From Micropterix aruncella (Eukaryota; Arthropoda; Insecta; Lepidoptera; Micropterigidae): a stretch of 64,000 nt of DNA. The translations under genes and the position numbers were made by a program. The stretch lies in the NCBI GenBank assembly GCA_944548615.1, contig OX155967.1, positions 25,573,898 to 25,637,897 of the forward strand. Reading direction: 5' to 3'. The stretch's first letter is position 1. The number at the start of each line of letters is the position of its first letter. Under the pieces are notes generated by a model. The model was not told the DNA's origin. It saw only the letters and a list, made by a program, of their open reading frames with translations, and made no database searches. Shown here piece after piece: positions 43,277 through 58,080 of the stretch.

Positions 43277-43558
43277 TTATATATAAGTAAGTATTTTAAG
43301 TATGTATTTACTAAGCATGTATTTTAAACGTCGGCAAACGTCCTCATATTTGATATCTATATTCAATTCTCCTATAATATTCTGTATCGTACCATCCGCC
43401 GACATCAATTGTATATTATTGCATTTGTCATCAAACACAAAGTCCTGAACTAATGTTATATATTTTCTCCCTATTATATTAACAGAAGATCCTGTATCTA
43501 CTAATGCTTTTAATTTAAAATTTTTTAGCCTTACATAAATATAATGTCTCTGATCCAT
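43277..43558 (-). pseudogene. Retropepsin-like aspartic protease fragment, unit 1
   Basis: Ninety-three codons. The catalytic motif is LVDTGSSVNIIG (residues about 19-30), preceded by the expected beta-strand (YIYVRLKNFKLKA) and followed by VQDFVFDD and LNIDIKYEDV. That is the first half of a retropepsin as encoded in gypsy-type pol; the second conserved ILG block and everything downstream (RT, RNase H, integrase) are missing. It starts at an ATG, but whether it is made is unknown. Confidence 0.75.
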
Positions 43559-43734
43559 ATCATTACTATTTAGGGTATTATTAAAATGCGAACCGACGAC
43601 CCCTTCCCAGCCATCGAATTCTCTATTCGTATTTTATTCGAGATATATCTCTCTCCAGCCTTCGTTTTTTTCGATGACGAAGCTGTTTGAGACATTATGA
43701 TATCTACGTCTATTCTTAATTTATTTGTCGTATT

Positions 43735-43965
43735 TAATTTATTTTATTTTAATTTAAATAAATTTAATTAATTTATTTTATTTATTTTTATTTTGATTCA
43801 AAATAAATTTAATTTATTTTATTTTTTATTTAAACGAATTTATTTTATTTTATTTTATTATTGATTAAACGAATTTAATTAATTTATTTTATTTTGATTC
43901 AAAACTAATTCAATTTATTTTATTTTTAATTAAACGAATTTAATTTATTATATTTTATTCAAAGC
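43735..43965. repeat. Degenerate AT-rich tandem repeat, unit 1
   Basis: Repeated TTTAATTTATTTTATTTT-like blocks separated by TTGATTCAAAA and TTAAACGAA motifs, period about 50-65 bp. Also in units 2 and 3. Confidence 0.75.
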
Positions 43966-44396
43966 AAAAGGTTGACGATTGCTATCGTGCCAAAGGTTAT
44001 TATCCGCGGCGTCCTGATTACAATTATTTTAATTTATTTTAATTTCAGCCAAATTCTTAATTAAATCAATTACCAATCAAATTTGTTTATTTTTTATTTT
44101 AAACTATTCTTATTCCCGAGGTACTATTTTAATCGTTGATTTAATTACGACGAATGCAGTCAACATGTGTACATAATGTACAATAAACGTTAAATTATGT
44201 ATATAGGCAGATTTCTAGAAAACAACACACATATACAATATATCAACAATTCGCAATGCTAAATATACAGTTATATCACACGATTCATGTTTCTATATTT
44301 CTTATTTATTAAATGCCCAAATTACGATCGATCGAAAATAACTTACTATTTATTTTATTTAGAATCTATCAAGGCCCCACACGTTGGGACGGCATT

Positions 44397-46942
44397 TGTA
44401 AGCTAGATTTTTAACTCTTTATCTTTATCTATGAGTTATAATTATAAACTTATTTTCGGTCGATTGTTAAAAAATAATAATATTAATACAAATGGCATGT
44501 GTTTAATACGATGCACCAAAATTCGATAATTGGGTTCTGATGCCTTATTTATTTAAATGTGTTCAATGTCAATTTATATTGAAACATGAATCGTAATGTT
44601 TACATACAACAACAAAATTACTTATAAACTAACACACTGTTAACTAGTCGATGGCGTTCCAGTGATATAATGAATTTAAATGACCGCAGTCGCTAATGCC
44701 CGATATAAACTACGACCTGGTTACCATTCAGTCCACTGAATGTCCATATGGTTTTCGTTCTATTATTTCTATTAATACTATTCCCTCCCCGTTATCTTTG
44801 AAACCCCATCGATCAGTCAAAACAAAAAAACCTTAATATAATCTACAATTTTCCTTATCTTTAATTTTATTCTAACATTCAGTATAATTCGAATGTTTCC
44901 TTAACTAGTTTCCAAATTCAAAGCACATTATATAATGGCTGGTGTCTGAATCAACGGAGTTAGCAAAGGCTAACTCTCTTCCAAATTAAATAATAGTCTG
45001 ACTAGAGGGTTACCTCGTAGAACTATCAACGACTATTCATACCAATCGATGTTAAATGCCTCATTTTTAGTTAACGTGCAAATATGTAGAAATCACGCAT
45101 TTACGTTACAACTACTTAACATTCTAATAATTTCAACAAACCCACAAAACTCGAATATTTATAACCCCAAAAAATATACAACAATGACAATATCGGTTGC
45201 TAGCTTCGGCCCAAATAATTAAATAACGCCAGCTTCGGCAAAATAAACTTACATATTTTTAGTACATCTTTGCCGACAATGACTCTCGGCTATACTTCCC
45301 GTATTTACAGCTGCATTCACATTATGCACTTATAACTAATGTCAATTTCTTCGATGCGTGTCGCCTTTCTAGAAATCTGCCATCACCAAGAAGAATGTCT
45401 CTTTAGAAACCTCAACCGCTTCGCTATCGTACTGCAATTTTCAAGCCGTTACTGCATTCTCATCAATGTTTTTCCCTTATTTCGACGCTAATTTATACAC
45501 CTCCGAAGGACGTTCGCAATGTTGTGATCTCAATCTGACGTTTCAGTTTGATTCGTTCGCCATCTTGGATATAATTTTCGTATTGCCCCCGACGAAATCT
45601 CGTACTTCTATTTTATATGAAATGTTGGATTTTTTTACATGCCAACCCGCGTAGCTCTCTCGATTCACATTTTTAGCACTGGATTTCTATTATTTGTTCG
45701 TTTTTTTAGTGTCCTTGTAAAAAGCGCATCAATGGCGATTGCGATAAAGCGTTTCTGTGATGTACGATCTGCACACTTTATACGAATTTAAATGAACTGG
45801 GCACTAAAATGCTTCACAGCATCTCAGTGCCCTTATTTTAAACTGTTTATTCTTACATCTGAGCACCAAAATATACTTTTCTTTCCCAAACTTTCGCAGC
45901 TTTAGAGCGTGCAACTAAAATTTCTTAATGGATGCCGGAAGCAACACGTCCATCCCTTTTATAACACCCCTATCGATATATCCTTTTTTTAGTAATTTAA
46001 CCCACAACTATTGACTAATCAATCATAAAACGATCTGATTTATCTATTTTTTCGTTAAACAACGCTCTGCCACATTGCTAACAAACGAATTTCTTAACGA
46101 TAATTCGTGCTTCTAATTCTACAAATGATTTTAAGTATTTATTTTACGTATTATGAGAAATTGATGTTTCATATTCGGCGGGAAATCATCATACTTTGAC
46201 TTAACCTTGCCGCCTTTCTTGCGCGTCGTTTCCGCTTTCACATTTGAAAGCGAAATAATATAACTATTTTATTTCAATTTTATTTATTGATAGTATTTTT
46301 ATCTAGTAATTCCTCTATTTTAATTACGTGTTTCTAAATTTCCTCATTTTAACTATTAAATTTTATTTTGACTGGCAATTATTTGGTGAAAAATTCTTTG
46401 GACATCATCGATTCGGCTTTCTTCCATCGATGTCGATTATGTTTTCCAATTTCTCTTAATAATAAATTAAATGTTCTTCAAATGACTTTATCAATATTGC
46501 TATTAATTCTCCCATAATTCCTACTATTTAATGAACCCCTTTTTATATTTCTTTGAAAAACCAATCGGTCGACTTTTTTAAGACCATAAACATGCTTCTA
46601 TTGTCTATTTGTCAATTATTGATATTTACGTCGATTTTTCGTAAAAATCTCAAAATATGCTAATTTCTTGCCAAATATTCCTGATTGTCTATATTTAAAC
46701 CCCTAATGATGTCCTTAACTCTCAAGAACCACTCAAAACCCCTTTATTTATGTGACGCTGGCACTGCACTCTATAGTTTAGCAACGGCCCTTCTTTCATC
46801 TGTCAGTTTTTAGTTCCTAATTAAATCGCTAGATGTCACTATGATCTTTTTCAAGTACAATTTAATTTTAAAATTTGATTAATCTATTTTCGGTTAGCTT
46901 AGAGCTGCTAAGCGATCATGTGATGATTTTCAGATCATTACA
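44397..46942 (-). repeat. LTR 2 (shared by two units)
   Basis: Same limits as LTR 1 shifted by 6844; it serves as 5' LTR of the unit to its left and 3' LTR of the unit to its right. Confidence 0.7.
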
Positions 46943-49900
46943 ATACCCCCTCCCAAAATCTCAGCTTGCCCTCAAGCAATCATATCACATATCTTTCGTG
47001 TTATCTGTTTAATCTCCAACCGCTTATTCATGATGTTTGTAATATAATATTAATGTTAATAATTTTATAGAAATAACTATGTAACTCCTACGATATGTTT
47101 GTACTATAATGTCAATGATAATAGTTTATGTTTAATTCACGTACCTTTACGATATGTTTTGTGCTATATGTTAATTATAATATTTTACGTTTAATTCACG
47201 TACCTTTACGATATGTTTTGTGGCTTGCCTTCCCTCTTCAAGTCTATAATTTCTATCTTGTTTCCATATAATACCAATCTCCTAACCCAGATCTTTTAAT
47301 GATAATACTTTTAATATAATTTCTCACTTTCTCCTCTATTTCTCACCTCAATAATATGATACCTATAATAATAATAATGATGAAGATTCCAAACACTCCT
47401 GTTGCAAATTTTAAAATTTATATAATATATTCCAACTTCTCCTCCTCTCTTTCGCTTCAACATGCGTCCGCTCAATTAGGATATAAACCCGAGTCCTCGA
47501 CCATGTCTCCACCTACTTATTCTTTTCTATCGACCAATCTATAAATAATCTCAATACGTCAATATAATAATTATAATATTTCTCTCCGTTGCAAAATTTA
47601 ATATTTATATAATATATTCCAGCTCCTCCTTCTCTCTTTCGCTTCAACATGCGTCCGCTCAATTAGGATATAAACCCGAGTCCTCGACCATGTCTCCACC
47701 TACTTGTTCTGTTCTATCGACCAATCTATAAATAATCTCAATACATTAATATAATAGTTATAATATTTCTCTCCGTTGCAAAATTTAAATTGATTCCGTC
47801 TATTTATTCTCCGTTCACCCACTCCGCTCAATTAGGATTTAACCCGAGTCCTCGATGGTGAACATTTTAACTGTCTAACTCTTCAAAAAATATAGTTTGA
47901 ATATGCCTAAGTCAGAACAATGCACTTGAACAGGCTCTGGTCGTCCCTTAATGTTCTAGATTTTAAAAAAATCGTGACATTGTCCCAACCAGTCGCATAG
48001 TAAGTTTTTATTTAATATAGTATGCTATTTCACGCTGGGCTTGTCCTTCTGCTATTTACTTAGACACAATCTCAAATTAGATAACCTGACGATTGTTAAT
48101 AGGTTCTTCACTAGTCTATTGTTTGTGATTTTAACGTACACTGTAAATGGTTTCTAACTCTCATTCGTTATTTCAGAATTTGGAAACTGAATTTATCCTT
48201 TCACCGCCTTGCATACCTCCCACGTTCACAGCGCCTTTCATTCTATCTTCATACCAAAATCAATCCCCTCCTTCATCACAACTTATGTTGGTTTACTAAT
48301 TAACAAATGTATTTATCGTCCTTCTTCTCTCACCCTCCTGGATCGCTACTATTTATCTCCTTCATAACATAAACTAAATCAATATCCGGCCTATTCTAAT
48401 TTCGCAACCCCATAATAACCCCCTTGGTGCATGTAACCATAATGCCACCGTAATAATAATAATCCCATTGGGTATCTGAGCTCCTCCCTGTCGAATCTAG
48501 ACCATATCCGACTCTGGGTGTCAACTCGTCCAAAAGCGTAGACCTGATCAGGGTCACGCGTTGAGGTGCGACCTCAACCTTGCCGAGACCTCGATATATA
48601 CTCCCTCGCAAGTTACCAAATACAAAACAAAACATGGACCCGAGCAGTGGCTCCAACTCCGAAGACCGCCCACTTCAGATAAAAATTCCCATAATATTAT
48701 AGCCGCTCTAAAAATTAGCGCTATTTTTCGATTCTAAATTCTTCATCCCGCTCTAAAATAGCGAGACGTCGACAATACCACCAAACATTCTATACTAAAT
48801 ACCAATATTAATATGACTCTCCATTCATCTTATAGTCGCTTTCTATATAGCACTATAACTCAATTCCAAAAATATATTTTATAATAATTATAATAATGAT
48901 TCTAATCTGGCCCTATACAGTCTCAATAATATAACGATCAACCAACTTTATCAATAACAATAATCCATCGACTTTACTAATAATACTTTGGAATCTTCTC
49001 TCCAATATAATAAATCGTACCCCGATACTGCTTTGCCATTTAGTTCAACAACAAAAACTTATTACACTAATGAGATTCCTAAACGTGTTCGCTTGTATTT
49101 CTTCGCTTTAGGTAGGAATGATTGGACAACAAGTTGTAGGTGATTAGGATAGGATTTAGGATAAGATAGGATAGGATAGGAAAGGAATACTTGTTGCTTA
49201 AAACGAAGAGATTCAAACAACACAACGCTCTCCTCGATATAACTCTTTCCCAATTTTGCAAAACAATATCACTCCACTAGATACCCAAATGAAAAAACTG
49301 TCAGCTTATTAACAATATTTTACAACTCAACGATTTCACGAGGTGCATTCTCTCATACATATAAGTATCAAATGGATAATATGTTTAGTAAATGTAACTG
49401 TATGCTATATATATATATATATGCAATAATGTGTGATTCTAATGCGATAAAAATTAAAACTATAATGCTCAACTAAATGTGTAAGCTAATATGTATTGTA
49501 ATTAAAATATTTCTGATTTATTGTATACTGCTTTTGGTGTATGGCATTAATGATTTGTTGCTATTAAGACTTTGGTAATGGAATAGAAATAAGGAATGTG
49601 ATAGGATAGGTAGTGTATGATAGAATGGTAGGATAGGAATGGTGATAGGATGATGGATAGGATGATAGGATAGGATATCTAATCTATTACTAGTAAGGAA
49701 CAGGAAAATGATATTATCTGTAATGTAATTTATAACTTGAAAAATGATGAAATCTAATGTTTGATATATCGTGTTAAAATAATTTATTATCTTAGTATAA
49801 TAATACAATACATACACAAGAACACACACCCCGCTACAATCAATAACTCTGATATTCAAAATAATCTGCCGGTCATTCTCTCAATAAAATAATAATAACC

Positions 49901-51238
49901 GCCATGACAGCTAATATAATAATATTATAATGCTATGACAACCACAAAACATACCATCAAAAAAACCGTGAGTTTTTTTTTTTTTTACTCCCCATAATTT
50001 ATTGAGCTTCTACAACTAATCACTCAACCGATAGAACCGTAAGGTTCTTTAATCACCCCTTACTAATTTTTTACCATATCTTTTATGTGGCATCGCCCTA
50101 TGGCTTTACCTTCCGATTTTATATATAAGTAAGTATTTTAAGTATGTATTTACTAAGCATGTATTTTAAACGTCGGCAAACGTCCTCATATTTGATATCT
50201 ATATTCAATTCTCCTATAATATTCTGTATCGTACCATCCGCCGACATCAATTGTATATTATTGCATTTGTCATCAAACACAAAGTCCTGAACTAATGTTA
50301 TATATTTTCTCCCTATTATATTAACAGAAGATCCTGTATCTACTAATGCTTTTAATTTAAAATTTTTTAGCCTTACATAAATATAATGTCTCTGATCCAT
50401 ATCATTACTATTTAGGGTATTATTAAAATGCGAACCGACGACCCCTTCCCAGCCATCGAATTCTCTATTCGTATTTTATTCGAGATATATCTCTCTCCAG
50501 CCTTCGTTTTTTTCGATGACGAAGCTGTTTGAGACATTATGATATCTACGTCTATTCTTAATTTATTTGTCGTATTTAATTTATTTTATTTTAATTTAAA
50601 TAAATTTAATTAATTTATTTTATTTATTTTTATTTTGATTCAAAATAAATTTAATTTATTTTATTTTTTATTTAAACGAATTTATTTTATTTTATTTTAT
50701 TATTGATTAAACGAATTTAATTAATTTATTTTATTTTGATTCAAAACTAATTCAATTTATTTTATTTTTAATTAAACGAATTTAATTTATTATATTTTAT
50801 TCAAAGCAAAAGGTTGACGATTGCTATCGTGCCAAAGGTTATTATCCGCGGCGTCCTGATTACAATTATTTTAATTTATTTTAATTTCAGCCAAATTCTT
50901 AATTAAATCAATTACCAATCAAATTTGTTTATTTTTTATTTTAAACTATTCTTATTCCCGAGGTACTATTTTAATCGTTGATTTAATTACGACGAATGCA
51001 GTCAACATGTGTACATAATGTACAATAAACGTTAAATTATGTATATAGGCAGATTTCTAGAAAACAACACACATATACAATATATCAACAATTCGCAATG
51101 CTAAATATACAGTTATATCACACGATTCATGTTTCTATATTTCTTATTTATTAAATGCCCAAATTACGATCGATCGAAAATAACTTACTATTTATTTTAT
51201 TTAGAATCTATCAAGGCCCCACACGTTGGGACGGCATT
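46943..51238 (-). mobile_element. LTR element internal region, unit 2
   Basis: Same order of elements as unit 1; AT microsatellite near 49405 is 2 bp shorter. Confidence 0.75.
50119..50400 (-). pseudogene. Retropepsin-like fragment, unit 2
   Basis: Identical translation to the copy at 43277-43558. Confidence 0.75.
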
Positions 51239-53784
51239 TGTAAGCTAGATTTTTAACTCTTTATCTTTATCTATGAGTTATAATTATAAACTTATTTTCG
51301 GTCGATTGTTAAAAAATAATAATATTAATACAAATGGCATGTGTTTAATACGATGCACCAAAATTCGATAATTGGGTTCTGATGCCTTATTTATTTAAAT
51401 GTGTTCAATGTCAATTTATATTGAAACATGAATCGTAATGTTTACATACAACAACAAAATTACTTATAAACTAACACACTGTTAACTAGTCGATGGCGTT
51501 CCAGTGATATAATGAATTTAAATGACCGCAGTCGCTAATGCCCGATATAAACTACGACCTGGTTACCATTCAGTCCACTGAATGTCCATATGGTTTTCGT
51601 TCTATTATTTCTATTAATACTATTCCCTCCCCGTTATCTTTGAAACCCCATCGATCAGTCAAAACAAAAAAACCTTAATATAATCTACAATTTTCCTTAT
51701 CTTTAATTTTATTCTAACATTCAGTATAATTCGAATGTTTCCTTAACTAGTTTCCAAATTCAAAGCACATTATATAATGGCTGGTGTCTGAATCAACGGA
51801 GTTAGCAAAGGCTAACTCTCTTCCAAATTAAATAATAGTCTGACTAGAGGGTTACCTCGTAGAACTATCAACGACTATTCATACCAATCGATGTTAAATG
51901 CCTCATTTTTAGTTAACGTGCAAATATGTAGAAATCACGCATTTACGTTACAACTACTTAACATTCTAATAATTTCAACAAACCCACAAAACTCGAATAT
52001 TTATAACCCCAAAAAATATACAACAATGACAATATCGGTTGCTAGCTTCGGCCCAAATAATTAAATAACGCCAGCTTCGGCAAAATAAACTTACATATTT
52101 TTAGTACATCTTTGCCGACAATGACTCTCGGCTATACTTCCCGTATTTACAGCTGCATTCACATTATGCACTTATAACTAATGTCAATTTCTTCGATGCG
52201 TGTCGCCTTTCTAGAAATCTGCCATCACCAAGAAGAATGTCTCTTTAGAAACCTCAACCGCTTCGCTATCGTACTGCAATTTTCAAGCCGTTACTGCATT
52301 CTCATCAATGTTTTTCCCTTATTTCGACGCTAATTTATACACCTCCGAAGGACGTTCGCAATGTTGTGATCTCAATCTGACGTTTCAGTTTGATTCGTTC
52401 GCCATCTTGGATATAATTTTCGTATTGCCCCCGACGAAATCTCGTACTTCTATTTTATATGAAATGTTGGATTTTTTTACATGCCAACCCGCGTAGCTCT
52501 CTCGATTCACATTTTTAGCACTGGATTTCTATTATTTGTTCGTTTTTTTAGTGTCCTTGTAAAAAGCGCATCAATGGCGATTGCGATAAAGCGTTTCTGT
52601 GATGTACGATCTGCACACTTTATACGAATTTAAATGAACTGGGCACTAAAATGCTTCACAGCATCTCAGTGCCCTTATTTTAAACTGTTTATTCTTACAT
52701 CTGAGCACCAAAATATACTTTTCTTTCCCAAACTTTCGCAGCTTTAGAGCGTGCAACTAAAATTTCTTAATGGATGCCGGAAGCAACACGTCCATCCCTT
52801 TTATAACACCCCTATCGATATATCCTTTTTTTAGTAATTTAACCCACAACTATTGACTAATCAATCATAAAACGATCTGATTTATCTATTTTTTCGTTAA
52901 ACAACGCTCTGCCACATTGCTAACAAACGAATTTCTTAACGATAATTCGTGCTTCTAATTCTACAAATGATTTTAAGTATTTATTTTACGTATTATGAGA
53001 AATTGATGTTTCATATTCGGCGGGAAATCATCATACTTTGACTTAACCTTGCCGCCTTTCTTGCGCGTCGTTTCCGCTTTCACATTTGAAAGCGAAATAA
53101 TATAACTATTTTATTTCAATTTTATTTATTGATAGTATTTTTATCTAGTAATTCCTCTATTTTAATTACGTGTTTCTAAATTTCCTCATTTTAACTATTA
53201 AATTTTATTTTGACTGGCAATTATTTGGTGAAAAATTCTTTGGACATCATCGATTCGGCTTTCTTCCATCGATGTCGATTATGTTTTCCAATTTCTCTTA
53301 ATAATAAATTAAATGTTCTTCAAATGACTTTATCAATATTGCTATTAATTCTCCCATAATTCCTACTATTTAATGAACCCCTTTTTATATTTCTTTGAAA
53401 AACCAATCGGTCGACTTTTTTAAGACCATAAACATGCTTCTATTGTCTATTTGTCAATTATTGATATTTACGTCGATTTTTCGTAAAAATCTCAAAATAT
53501 GCTAATTTCTTGCCAAATATTCCTGATTGTCTATATTTAAACCCCTAATGATGTCCTTAACTCTCAAGAACCACTCAAAACCCCTTTATTTATGTGACGC
53601 TGGCACTGCACTCTATAGTTTAGCAACGGCCCTTCTTTCATCTGTCAGTTTTTAGTTCCTAATTAAATCGCTAGATGTCACTATGATCTTTTTCAAGTAC
53701 AATTTAATTTTAAAATTTGATTAATCTATTTTCGGTTAGCTTAGAGCTGCTAAGCGATCATGTGATGATTTTCAGATCATTACA
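51239..53784 (-). repeat. LTR 3 (shared by two units)
   Basis: Same sequence as LTR 2, shifted by 6842. Confidence 0.7.
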
Positions 53785-56700
53785 ATACCCCCTCCCAAAA
53801 TCTCAGCTTGCCCTCAAGCAATCATATCACATATCTTTCGTGTTATCTGTTTAATCTCCAACCGCTTATTCATGATGTTTGTAATATAATATTAATGTTA
53901 ATAATTTTATAGAAATAACTATGTAACTCCTACGATATGTTTGTACTATAATGTCAATGATAATAGTTTATGTTTAATTCACGTACCTTTACGATATGTT
54001 TTGTGCTATATGTTAATTATAATATTTTACGTTTAATTCACGTACCTTTACGATATGTTTTGTGGCTTGCCTTCCCTCTTCAAGTCTATAATTTCTATCT
54101 TGTTTCCATATAATACCAATCTCCTAACCCAGATCTTTTAATGATAATACTTTTAATATAATTTCTCACTTTCTCCTCTATTTCTCACCTCAATAATATG
54201 ATACCTATAATAATAATAATGATGAAGATTCCAAACACTCCTGTTGCAAATTTTAAAATTTATATAATATATTCCAACTTCTCCTCCTCTCTTTCGCTTC
54301 AACATGCGTCCGCTCAATTAGGATATAAACCCGAGTCCTCGACCATGTCTCCACCTACTTATTCTTTTCTATCGACCAATCTATAAATAATCTCAATACG
54401 TCAATATAATAATTATAATATTTCTCTCCGTTGCAAAATTTAATATTTATATAATATATTCCAGCTCCTCCTTCTCTCTTTCGCTTCAACATGCGTCCGC
54501 TCAATTAGGATATAAACCCGAGTCCTCGACCATGTCTCCACCTACTTGTTCTGTTCTATCGACCAATCTATAAATAATCTCAATACATTAATATAATAGT
54601 TATAATATTTCTCTCCGTTGCAAAATTTAAATTGATTCCGTCTATTTATTCTCCGTTCACCCACTCCGCTCAATTAGGATTTAACCCGAGTCCTCGATGG
54701 TGAACATTTTAACTGTCTAACTCTTCAAAAAATATAGTTTGAATATGCCTAAGTCAGAACAATGCACTTGAACAGGCTCTGGTCGTCCCTTAATGTTCTA
54801 GATTTTAAAAAAATCGTGACATTGTCCCAACCAGTCGCATAGTAAGTTTTTATTTAATATAGTATGCTATTTCACGCTGGGCTTGTCCTTCTGCTATTTA
54901 CTTAGACACAATCTCAAATTAGATAACCTGACGATTGTTAATAGGTTCTTCACTAGTCTATTGTTTGTGATTTTAACGTACACTGTAAATGGTTTCTAAC
55001 TCTCATTCGTTATTTCAGAATTTGGAAACTGAATTTATCCTTTCACCGCCTTGCATACCTCCCACGTTCACAGCGCCTTTCATTCTATCTTCATACCAAA
55101 ATCAATCCCCTCCTTCATCACAACTTATGTTGGTTTACTAATTAACAAATGTATTTATCGTCCTTCTTCTCTCACCCTCCTGGATCGCTACTATTTATCT
55201 CCTTCATAACATAAACTAAATCAATATCCGGCCTATTCTAATTTCGCAACCCCATAATAACCCCCTTGGTGCATGTAACCATAATGCCACCGTAATAATA
55301 ATAATCCCATTGGGTATCTGAGCTCCTCCCTGTCGAATCTAGACCATATCCGACTCTGGGTGTCAACTCGTCCAAAAGCGTAGACCTGATCAGGGTCACG
55401 CGTTGAGGTGCGACCTCAACCTTGCCGAGACCTCGATATATACTCCCTCGCAAGTTACCAAATACAAAACAAAACATGGACCCGAGCAGTGGCTCCAACT
55501 CCGAAGACCGCCCACTTCAGATAAAAATTCCCATAATATTATAGCCGCTCTAAAAATTAGCGCTATTTTTCGATTCTAAATTCTTCATCCCGCTCTAAAA
55601 TAGCGAGACGTCGACAATACCACCAAACATTCTATACTAAATACCAATATTAATATGACTCTCCATTCATCTTATAGTCGCTTTCTATATAGCACTATAA
55701 CTCAATTCCAAAAATATATTTTATAATAATTATAATAATGATTCTAATCTGGCCCTATACAGTCTCAATAATATAACGATCAACCAACTTTATCAATAAC
55801 AATAATCCATCGACTTTACTAATAATACTTTGGAATCTTCTCTCCAATATAATAAATCGTACCCCGATACTGCTTTGCCATTTAGTTCAACAACAAAAAC
55901 TTATTACACTAATGAGATTCCTAAACGTGTTCGCTTGTATTTCTTCGCTTTAGGTAGGAATGATTGGACAACAAGTTGTAGGTGATTAGGATAGGATTTA
56001 GGATAAGATAGGATAGGATAGGAAAGGAATACTTGTTGCTTAAAACGAAGAGATTCAAACAACACAACGCTCTCCTCGATATAACTCTTTCCCAATTTTG
56101 CAAAACAATATCACTCCACTAGATACCCAAATGAAAAAACTGTCAGCTTATTAACAATATTTTACAACTCAACGATTTCACGAGGTGCATTCTCTCATAC
56201 ATATAAGTATCAAATGGATAATATGTTTAGTAAATGTAACTGTATGCTATATATATATATATATGCAATAATGTGTGATTCTAATGCGATAAAAATTAAA
56301 ACTATAATGCTCAACTAAATGTGTAAGCTAATATGTATTGTAATTAAAATATTTCTGATTTATTGTATACTGCTTTTGGTGTATGGCATTAATGATTTGT
56401 TGCTATTAAGACTTTGGTAATGGAATAGAAATAAGGAATGTGATAGGATAGGTAGTGTATGATAGAATGGTAGGATAGGAATGGTGATAGGATGATGGAT
56501 AGGATGATAGGATAGGATATCTAATCTATTACTAGTAAGGAACAGGAAAATGATATTATCTGTAATGTAATTTATAACTTGAAAAATGATGAAATCTAAT
56601 GTTTGATATATCGTGTTAAAATAATTTATTATCTTAGTATAATAATACAATACATACACAAGAACACACACCCCGCTACAATCAATAACTCTGATATTCA

Positions 56701-58080
56701 AAATAATCTGCCGGTCATTCTCTCAATAAAATAATAATAACCGCCATGACAGCTAATATAATAATATTATAATGCTATGACAACCACAAAACATACCATC
56801 AAAAAAACCGTGAGTTTTTTTTTTTTTTACTCCCCATAATTTATTGAGCTTCTACAACTAATCACTCAACCGATAGAACCGTAAGGTTCTTTAATCACCC
56901 CTTACTAATTTTTTACCATATCTTTTATGTGGCATCGCCCTATGGCTTTACCTTCCGATTTTATATATAAGTAAGTATTTTAAGTATGTATTTACTAAGC
57001 ATGTATTTTAAACGTCGGCAAACGTCCTCATATTTGATATCTATATTCAATTCTCCTATAATATTCTGTATCGTACCATCCGCCGACATCAATTGTATAT
57101 TATTGCATTTGTCATCAAACACAAAGTCCTGAACTAATGTTATATATTTTCTCCCTATTATATTAACAGAAGATCCTGTATCTACTAATGCTTTTAATTT
57201 AAAATTTTTTAGCCTTACATAAATATAATGTCTCTGATCCATATCATTACTATTTAGGGTATTATTAAAATGCGAACCGACGACCCCTTCCCAGCCATCG
57301 AATTCTCTATTCGTATTTTATTCGAGATATATCTCTCTCCAGCCTTCGTTTTTTTCGATGACGAAGCTGTTTGAGACATTATGATATCTACGTCTATTCT
57401 TAATTTATTTGTCGTATTTAATTTATTTTATTTTAATTTAAATAAATTTAATTAATTTATTTTATTTATTTTTATTTTGATTCAAAATAAATTTAATTTA
57501 TTTTATTTTTTATTTAAACGAATTTATTTTATTTTATTTTATTATTGATTAAACGAATTTAATTAATTTATTTTATTTTGATTCAAAACTAATTCAATTT
57601 ATTTTATTTTTAATTAAACGAATTTAATTTATTATATTTTATTCAAAGCAAAAGGTTGACGATTGCTATCGTGCCAAAGGTTATTATCCGCGGCGTCCTG
57701 ATTACAATTATTTTAATTTATTTTAATTTCAGCCAAATTCTTAATTAAATCAATTACCAATCAAATTTGTTTATTTTTTATTTTAAACTATTCTTATTCC
57801 CGAGGTACTATTTTAATCGTTGATTTAATTACGACGAATGCAGTCAACATGTGTACATAATGTACAATAAACGTTAAATTATGTATATAGGCAGATTTCT
57901 AGAAAACAACACACATATACAATATATCAACAATTCGCAATGCTAAATATACAGTTATATCACACGATTCATGTTTCTATATTTCTTATTTATTAAATGC
58001 CCAAATTACGATCGATCGAAAATAACTTACTATTTATTTTATTTAGAATCTATCAAGGCCCCACACGTTGGGACGGCATT
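53785..58080 (-). mobile_element. LTR element internal region, unit 3
   Basis: Same as unit 2, including the microsatellite length near 56250. Confidence 0.75.
56961..57242 (-). pseudogene. Retropepsin-like fragment, unit 3
   Basis: Identical translation to the copy at 43277-43558. Confidence 0.75.

Larger units (their letters stand above)
40099..44396 (-). mobile_element. LTR element internal region, unit 1
   Basis: About 4.3 kb. In minus-strand order: primer site (44396-44372), AT-rich leader with TTTATTTTATT tracts (43735-43965), retropepsin fragment (43558-43277), TAGGA-rich tracts (42755-42835 and 42298-42346), then tandem subrepeats (41014-40557 and about 40380-40190) and the purine tract. 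Apart from the protease there is no frame I can assign. Confidence 0.75.
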
